From NCBI RefSeq assembly GCF_017312365.1, contig NZ_BLJI01000025.1, positions 1 through 64,000 on the forward strand: a stretch of 64,000 nucleotides of DNA, read 5' to 3'. This document shows, piece by piece, positions 58,631 through 64,000 of the stretch. The DNA is from Chroococcus sp. FPU101. Its GTDB lineage: Bacteria; Cyanobacteriota; Cyanobacteriia; Cyanobacteriales; Microcystaceae. Position 1 is the stretch's first letter; every line of letters starts with the position of its first letter. A program made the position numbers and the translations under genes. Under the pieces are notes generated by a model that did not search any database, was not told the origin of the DNA, and saw nothing but the letters and a program-made list of their open reading frames with translations.

Positions 58631-59605
58631 ATGCGTCGTTTAAGCGAGCCTAAAACTGTGATTGTTCCTCAATACTCTCTGATTATCCCTATCTATAACG
58701 AAGAAGAAAATATTACTGAGTTATATCGTCGTGTTAGTGCATTGATGGATCAATTGGATAACTCAGTCGAATTAATTCTGATTAATGATGGTAGCCGCGA
58801 TCGCTCTCTCCTGATGATGCGAGAATTGCATCACAAAGATCCAAGAGTCTGTTATCTCAGTTTAGCCCGTAACTTTGGTCATCAAGTCGCCGTCACAGCA
58901 GGCTTAAATTTTGCCAGAGGACAAGCCATTATTATACTCGACGCAGATTTACAAGATCCACCCGAATTAATCCCCCAAATGCTCGAAAAATGGCGACAGG
59001 GCTATCATGTTGTCTATGCTCAACGGATTAAACGTCATCGAGAAAGTTGGTTTAAACGGTTTACTGCTTATGTTTTCTATCGTCTGTTGCGTCGATTGGC
59101 AGATGTTGATATTCCAGCAGATACAGGCGATTTTTGTTTAATGGATCGCAGAATTGTCGATCTCATCAATTCCATGCCCGAACGCAGCCGCTACATACGT
59201 GGATTACGCGCTTGGATAGGTTTTCAACAAACAGCAGTCAAGTATGAACGAGATCCCCGTTTTGCGGGTGAGGTTAAATATACCTTTCGTAAATCCTTAT
59301 CTTTAGCTCTTAATAGTTTAATTGCTTTTTCTCGCGTTCCCTTGCGTCTTTCGATTTATCTTGGTTTATTTTCGGCTTTTTTATCGGCTTGTATGGCATT
59401 ATTAGTTCTTTACTGGCGTTTACATCAACCTGATTCCTCATTAACAGGTTTTGCTACGATTTTGATTGCAATCTTTTTTTTGGGTTCAGTGCAGTTGATT
59501 AGTATTGGTATTTTAGGCGAATATATTGGGCGAATTTACGAAGAAGTCAAAGGACGACCGATTTATGCACTCGCTGAAATCGCTGGTTTTGACCCGTATT
59601 CATAA
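58631..59605 (+). CDS. GT2-family glycosyltransferase (polyprenyl-phosphate sugar transferase type)
   Basis: About 324 residues. The GT-A domain begins [21 protein letters not shown] with [16 protein letters not shown] and [19 protein letters not shown] (metal-binding DxD region), similar to DPM1/GtrB. Two transmembrane helices ([20 protein letters not shown] and [39 protein letters not shown]) end the protein. It likely transfers a sugar to undecaprenyl phosphate. ATG 58631 is preferred to the TTG just before it. Follows the LCP gene by 29 bases. Confidence 0.9.
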   Translation: MRRLSEPKTVIVPQYSLIIPIYNEEENITELYRRVSALMDQLDNSVELILINDGSRDRSLLMMRELHHKDPRVCYLSLARNFGHQVAVTAGLNFARGQAIIILDADLQDPPELIPQMLEKWRQGYHVVYAQRIKRHRESWFKRFTAYVFYRLLRRLADVDIPADTGDFCLMDRRIVDLINSMPERSRYIRGLRAWIGFQQTAVKYERDPRFAGEVKYTFRKSLSLALNSLIAFSRVPLRLSIYLGLFSAFLSACMALLVLYWRLHQPDSSLTGFATILIAIFFLGSVQLISIGILGEYIGRIYEEVKGRPIYALAEIAGFDPYS

Positions 59606-59715
59606 TGTATTAGTCAAAATAAATGAAATAAAGTCAAAAAAAATGAGCATCGCGTCATACCATAAGTGATCATCAGATTCCTTATAATAGAAAAAGACAC
59701 AATTAACAATTATTT

Positions 59716-60396
59716 ATGGTTGGAGCAGATTTAGACATTGATCTAGCAGCGTTTATTGATCATGCTTTACTGATTCCGACAGCAACACCCGAACAAGTCG
59801 AACAGTATTGCGCCCAAGCGGATCAATTTCATTTTCCCACCGTCTGTGTATATCCATCGGCAGTTAAACAAGCAGTACAGTTACTACACGGACGAAAAAC
59901 GAAAGTTTGTGCGGTGATTGGTTTTCCTAGTGGGGCCACAACTTCGGGGATAAAACGATATGAAGCACAAGAAGCAAGCGAAAACGGTGCAACAGAATTA
60001 GATGTAGTGATTAATCTCGGATGGGTAAAATCGGGACGCTCAGAAGAATTATATCGAGAGATGGCATCAATTTGTGAAGAAACTGGACAAACCGTCAAAG
60101 CCATTTTAGAAACCGCTTTACTAACTGATACTGAAAAACGACTCGCAGCAGAAGTGTGTATGGATGCGGGAGTAGAATACTTAAAAACCAGTACGGGATG
60201 GTTTGGGGGTGCGACGGTATCCGATGTGCGATTTTTACGCGATATTTCTAAAGGACAGGTCAAAATCAAAGCATCGGGCGGTATTCGGACAGTCGAACAA
60301 GCGATCGCACTAATTGAAGCGGGGGCTAGTCGTTTAGGGACATCTCGTGGAGTTGAGTTAGTCCATCAGCAACAAAACTTAGAAAGACCAACTTAA
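59716..60396 (+). CDS. deoC: deoxyribose-phosphate aldolase
   Basis: A 226-residue class I aldolase that splits deoxyribose-5-phosphate. [24 protein letters not shown] is the start signature, [14 protein letters not shown] and AILETALLT are core strands, and [19 protein letters not shown] holds the Schiff-base Lys. A perfect -10-like TATAAT (59683-59688) is upstream without a clear -35. Its stop overlaps recO (TAATG). Confidence 0.95.
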   Translation: MVGADLDIDLAAFIDHALLIPTATPEQVEQYCAQADQFHFPTVCVYPSAVKQAVQLLHGRKTKVCAVIGFPSGATTSGIKRYEAQEASENGATELDVVINLGWVKSGRSEELYREMASICEETGQTVKAILETALLTDTEKRLAAEVCMDAGVEYLKTSTGWFGGATVSDVRFLRDISKGQVKIKASGGIRTVEQAIALIEAGASRLGTSRGVELVHQQQNLERPT

Positions 60397-61235
60397 TGAG
60401 CAATACCTATCAAGCAACTGGAATTATTCTTAAAGGAATGCCCCTAGGAGAAGCCGATCGTTTGGTGACCATTTTAACATCAGAATATGGCTTAGTGCGT
60501 GCCGTCGTACCAGGGGCTAGAAAACATAAATCCTCTTTGCGGGGAAGAAGTGAATTATTTGTTGTTAATCAGTTGTTAATTGCTAAAGGGCGATCCCTCG
60601 ATAAAGTGACCCAAGCTGATACAGTAGAATCCTACCCCAAATTAAGCAAAGATTTAGGCAAATTAACCGCGAGTCAATATCTAGCTGAACTCGTTCTGGG
60701 AATCGCTTTAAGTGAACAACCCCAAACTGAACTTTATCAACTCTTGCGCGAACATTTACGACGCATTGAAAACCTATCCGATGAAGGTGAATTATTACCC
60801 CATTTGACACAGGCCCTTTTTCACCTTTTGGTCATTGCAGGAATTGGGCCACAAGTTCAATCTTGTTGTGTCACTCGACAAGAAATCGAGCCAGATTTTA
60901 CCGATTTACAATGGCGATTTGGCTTTAGTTTAGAAGCAGGGGGAGCCATCCAACTGTTATCAAAGCGACAACAAGAGCGAGAAAGTACGGAAAATTTAGT
61001 GTTACCTAAAATTCATACACGACTAGGAGCAGTAGAATTAACTATATTGCAGAATTTAGGGAAACAGTTTCTTCCCGTATGGACGCAACTTTTACCGAAA
61101 AATCTGTCTAAAAATTTTTCCGATCTAGCATGGCTTAAGATCGAACGATTACTTAGGGATTATGCAGAATATCACTTAGGGTACTCGTTTCGATCTACCT
61201 CAATGATTGATAATTTATATTCTTTAGACTTTTAA
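60396..61235 (+). CDS. recO: DNA repair protein RecO
   Basis: A 279-residue RecO. The OB-fold start [47 protein letters not shown], then FELVRG-type [27 protein letters not shown], and a helical domain with the Cys pair in QSCCVTR. RecO loads RecA at gaps with RecF/RecR. Overlapping start with deoC suggests co-transcription. Confidence 0.9.
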   Translation: MSNTYQATGIILKGMPLGEADRLVTILTSEYGLVRAVVPGARKHKSSLRGRSELFVVNQLLIAKGRSLDKVTQADTVESYPKLSKDLGKLTASQYLAELVLGIALSEQPQTELYQLLREHLRRIENLSDEGELLPHLTQALFHLLVIAGIGPQVQSCCVTRQEIEPDFTDLQWRFGFSLEAGGAIQLLSKRQQERESTENLVLPKIHTRLGAVELTILQNLGKQFLPVWTQLLPKNLSKNFSDLAWLKIERLLRDYAEYHLGYSFRSTSMIDNLYSLDF

Positions 61236-61273
61236 AATTATAAAACAGTGATCGAGCCTATCCTGTAACTCAG

Positions 61274-62713
61274 ATGACACAAATTGATTCTAGACCTCCC
61301 GCATCTTCTGAACAATCTATGGTTCAACCTCCCTCGTCTGATTCATCTTCTCAAGGATTTAGGCCAGTTTTGTCCAATGGTCGATTTATCATTTTATGGT
61401 CGGGTCAGCTTTTTTCGCAAATTGCCGATCGGATTTACCTTGTTTTAATGATTGCTCTAGTAGCAGGTCATTTTCAAGCCCCAGGACAGCCAATTAGTGG
61501 ATGGGTATCTGCGATTATGATTGCTTTTACCATTCCCGCGGTGTTATTCGGTTCCTTAGCGGGTGTTTATGTCGATCGCTGGTCAAAAAAAGCCGTTATG
61601 GTTGTTTCTAACCTAGCACGAGGTCTATTAGTTTTGACAATACCGCCCCTGTTATGGATAGCTGATGGTCAAAAAATCGCAATCCCTCTATTCTGGCTAC
61701 CCGAATCTTGGCGACATTGGCAATATCAACCTCAAGAAGCGTTTCATGTCCCGATCGGATTTGTCATTTTATTAGTACAAACCTTCACAGCTTCAACCAT
61801 TACCCAATTTTTTGCCCCTGCCGAACAAGCAACAATTCCTCTATTAGTCAAGCGTCGTCATCTTCTCCCTGCTAATTCCCTCTTCACAACAACGATGATG
61901 GGAACTTTAATTCTGGGTTTTGCCATTGGAGAACCTTTACTTGGATTAGCGGGTCAAATTGCTCATGCGGTGAAGATTCCCTGGGATATGGGTAAAGTTT
62001 TAGTCGTCGGTGGGTCGTATACGATCGCAGGAATTATTTTACTATTGTTACGGGTTAAAGAAAAAGATATTTATATTAATACTGAACGACCTCATCCGCT
62101 AGAAGATATTCGAGATGGCATTAAGTATCTCAATGATAATAGACGAGTTCGCAATGCTTTAATCCAATTAATCATTCTTTTCTCGATTTTTGCTGCATTA
62201 TCGGTTTTAGCGGTCAGATTAGCGGAATTAGTACCAGGACTAAAAGCCGATCAGTTTGGCTTTATTTTAGCTGTTGGTGGCGTAGGAATTGCGATCGGAG
62301 CAGCGATTGTGGGTAACTTAGGCTCAAAAATCCCACCGCTTTATCTCAATCTCTGGGGATCAATTGGGATTGGTGCCTCTTTAATTTTAATGTCTCTATC
62401 GACTCAGAGTTTGGGACTAGCCCTATTATCCACAACTCTATTAGGCTTATTTGCCGCTTTAGTGGCAATTCCGATGCAAACAGCCATCCAAGCAGAAACC
62501 CCCTCAGATATGCGGGGAAAAGTCTTTGGATTACAAAATAATGCGGTTAATATTGCCCTCTCTTTACCCTTAGCTTTAGCAGGGATTGCTGAAACACGTT
62601 TTGGACTTAGTTCGGTCTTGTTAAGTTTAGCTACAATCTCGATTGTTGGCGGTCTTGTCTCGTGGTATATGTCTTTATCGAGTGTGACACGCCCCAACAA
62701 GGTTGACAAGTAA
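61274..62713 (+). CDS. MFS transporter
   Basis: A 479-residue membrane protein with about 12 helices. FIILWSGQLFSQIADRIYLVLMIALVA begins the first helix pair, VYVDRWSKKAVMVVSNLARG is the MFS loop 2-3 motif (DRxGRR-like), and the second half starts near residue 290. The Ser/Pro-rich N-terminal 30 residues are cytoplasmic. It follows recO on the same strand, 38 bases away. Substrate not inferable. Confidence 0.88.
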   Translation: MTQIDSRPPASSEQSMVQPPSSDSSSQGFRPVLSNGRFIILWSGQLFSQIADRIYLVLMIALVAGHFQAPGQPISGWVSAIMIAFTIPAVLFGSLAGVYVDRWSKKAVMVVSNLARGLLVLTIPPLLWIADGQKIAIPLFWLPESWRHWQYQPQEAFHVPIGFVILLVQTFTASTITQFFAPAEQATIPLLVKRRHLLPANSLFTTTMMGTLILGFAIGEPLLGLAGQIAHAVKIPWDMGKVLVVGGSYTIAGIILLLLRVKEKDIYINTERPHPLEDIRDGIKYLNDNRRVRNALIQLIILFSIFAALSVLAVRLAELVPGLKADQFGFILAVGGVGIAIGAAIVGNLGSKIPPLYLNLWGSIGIGASLILMSLSTQSLGLALLSTTLLGLFAALVAIPMQTAIQAETPSDMRGKVFGLQNNAVNIALSLPLALAGIAETRFGLSSVLLSLATISIVGGLVSWYMSLSSVTRPNKVDK

Positions 62714-62781
62714 TCAGTAAAAGGTGTCATATATATTTGTTAAATCTTTTTTATTTAAACTTTATTACGGCTAATATTTGA

Positions 62782-63939
62782 ATGCACATCGCTTGGTTAG
62801 GCAAAAAATCCCCTTTCTGTGGTAACGTCACCTATGGTCGAGAAGTAACGAATGCTTTGTTAGACCGAGGTCATCAAGTTAGTTTTTTCCATTTCGCGCA
62901 AGAAGAATCGACGGATGAGAACTGGCCCGAATGTCCTGAAGTGTTTCTGCCTTTTTTGTACAAATCTCAGGTCTACACCATTCCTAGCTTAAAATCAAGC
63001 AAGGTTTTAAGCGAGTCTCTAAAAGAACTTAAACCCGATATTGTTCATGCGTCTTTGACTCTTTCTCCGCTTGATTTTCGCTTACCTGAAATCTGTGAGG
63101 AACTTGATTTACCTTTAGTCGCTACTTTTCATACGCCTTTTGATGGCAAATTCCGCAATATCAAAGCCAGTACCCAACAATTGTTAGCCTATCAGTTGTA
63201 TGCTCCTTTTTTGGCTAATTACGATCGCGTGATTGTTTTTTCTCATGTACAACGGGAATTATTAGGGAAGCTTGGACTTGCCTCCGAACAAGTCGCCGTC
63301 ATTCCTAATGGGGTTGATGTCCAAAAATATACGCCTGCTTCATCATTCGTTAAAAAGCATCATTTTCACGCGAAACACTTGTTTGTTTATCTCGGACGAA
63401 TTGCGCCAGAGAAGAATATAGAATCGCTTCTCAAGGCTTGGCGGTTAGCCAATATGTCCTCAGACTGTAAATTACTATTGATTGGTGACGGGCCACTTGC
63501 CACTGCACTAAAACCGTTTTATGGGGAAGAACACGGCATCCATTGGCTAGGAGTAGTAGCCGATGAACAGAAACGCATCGAACTCTTACAGGCGGCTGAT
63601 GTCTTTGTATTGCCCTCTTTAGTTGAAGGATTATCAATTTCTTTATTAGAAGCGATGGCTTGCGGTAAAGCTTGTTTAGCGACGGATGCGGGGGCCGATG
63701 GTGAGGTTCTCGAAAATGGTGCAGGAGTAATTTTAAGTACCCAAGGGGTCACCACTCAGCTAAAAACCCTGTTACCTTTGTTTCGTGACCATCCAGAGTT
63801 AGTTAATTTATTGGGACAAAAAGCACGTCAACGGGTTCTAGAACGTTATACTCTTAGTCAGAATATTAGCCAACTCGAAAAACTTTATCTTGAAGTGTTA
63901 CAAAAAAAACAAACTTCTTTATTTAGTAAATTGTATTAA
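62782..63939 (+). CDS. GT4-family glycosyltransferase
   Basis: A 385-residue GT-B protein. The N-terminal domain begins MHIAWLGKKSPFCGNVTYGREVTNALLDRGHQVSFFHFA, VATFHTPFDGKFRNI sits at the acceptor cleft, and the C-terminal VYLGRIAPEKNIESLLKAW, LIGDGPLATAL and FVLPSLVEGLSISLLEAMACGKACLATDAG form the nucleotide-sugar site. It probably adds a hexose to a lipid or surface glycan. The final 61 bases of the window show nothing. Confidence 0.88.
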   Translation: MHIAWLGKKSPFCGNVTYGREVTNALLDRGHQVSFFHFAQEESTDENWPECPEVFLPFLYKSQVYTIPSLKSSKVLSESLKELKPDIVHASLTLSPLDFRLPEICEELDLPLVATFHTPFDGKFRNIKASTQQLLAYQLYAPFLANYDRVIVFSHVQRELLGKLGLASEQVAVIPNGVDVQKYTPASSFVKKHHFHAKHLFVYLGRIAPEKNIESLLKAWRLANMSSDCKLLLIGDGPLATALKPFYGEEHGIHWLGVVADEQKRIELLQAADVFVLPSLVEGLSISLLEAMACGKACLATDAGADGEVLENGAGVILSTQGVTTQLKTLLPLFRDHPELVNLLGQKARQRVLERYTLSQNISQLEKLYLEVLQKKQTSLFSKLY

Positions 63940-64000
63940 ATTAATTAAAAATAGGGTGCTACTTAATTGTTTTGAGCAAATAATCTATAATTAAATGACA

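Noticed and set aside
1-64000. tRNA or rRNA genes, insertion sequences, prophage
   Set aside because: I found no tRNA-like arms with a GGTTCRA loop in the intergenic regions, no transposase motifs and no phage structural genes.

Overview
The window is cyanobacterial chromosome. Lineage markers include the histidine kinase NblS, a GUN4-domain protein, the NDH-1 maturation factor CRR6, Ycf35, HmpF, a PilJ-type taxis cluster and a secD-secF pair behind pdhB. The palindrome GCGATCGC (HIP1) occurs at least a dozen times, against about one expected by chance. The DNA is AT-rich by eye. A RuBisCO-like protein with an acireductone dioxygenase, as in Microcystis and some Cyanothece-type strains, suggests a unicellular or colonial chroococcalean relative. 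I cannot name the species. No tRNA, rRNA, insertion sequence, prophage or true CRISPR array was recognised.

Layout. 1-954: a broken and an intact Uma2-family gene. 1041-4314: gamma-glutamyltransferase and gltX. 4383-7432: a small accessory block with a single-chain DNA methyltransferase-restriction endonuclease fusion and a recent tandem duplication of a Uma2 gene. 7498-12744: surE, a saccharopine-dehydrogenase-like gene, the DUF2997-ycf35-ferredoxin operon, two membrane proteins and a cupin. 12927-19381: an oxidoreductase/amidohydrolase pair, pdhB-secD-secF and a zinc-ribbon protein. 19378-26775: nblS, purD, leuS and a glycosyltransferase. 26772-28465: a methionine-salvage pair (RuBisCO-like enolase and acireductone dioxygenase) that appears to be co-transcribed with that glycosyltransferase. 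28587-29165: a ParDE toxin-antitoxin module. 29333-32473: a PRC-barrel protein, pdhC and YlqD. 32568-40329: a type IV pilus taxis cluster (PatA-like regulator, CheY, CheW, MCP) followed by an MlaE-type permease with an apparent frameshift, and the divergent gene hmpF. 40332-43819: tilS and a GH116 glucosidase. 43841-47782: two more Uma2 genes, a secreted protein with a PEP-CTERM-like tail, CRR6, a Dam-like methylase and GUN4. 47790-63939: mainly housekeeping genes (purH, prmA, serA, cbiD, guaA, LCP protein, deoC, recO) with two glycosyltransferases and an MFS transporter.

The genes mix core metabolism (purines, PDH complex, aminoacylation), photosynthesis regulation, surface motility and envelope glycan work, with small mobile-like insertions (Uma2, R-M, TA). 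The main items for a second look are the one-polypeptide R-M enzyme, a promoter plus poly-T-ended structured RNA in front of cbiD, a one-base frameshift near the end of the MlaE permease, the RuBisCO-like operon, and a solitary CRISPR-repeat-like element at 15346-15382.
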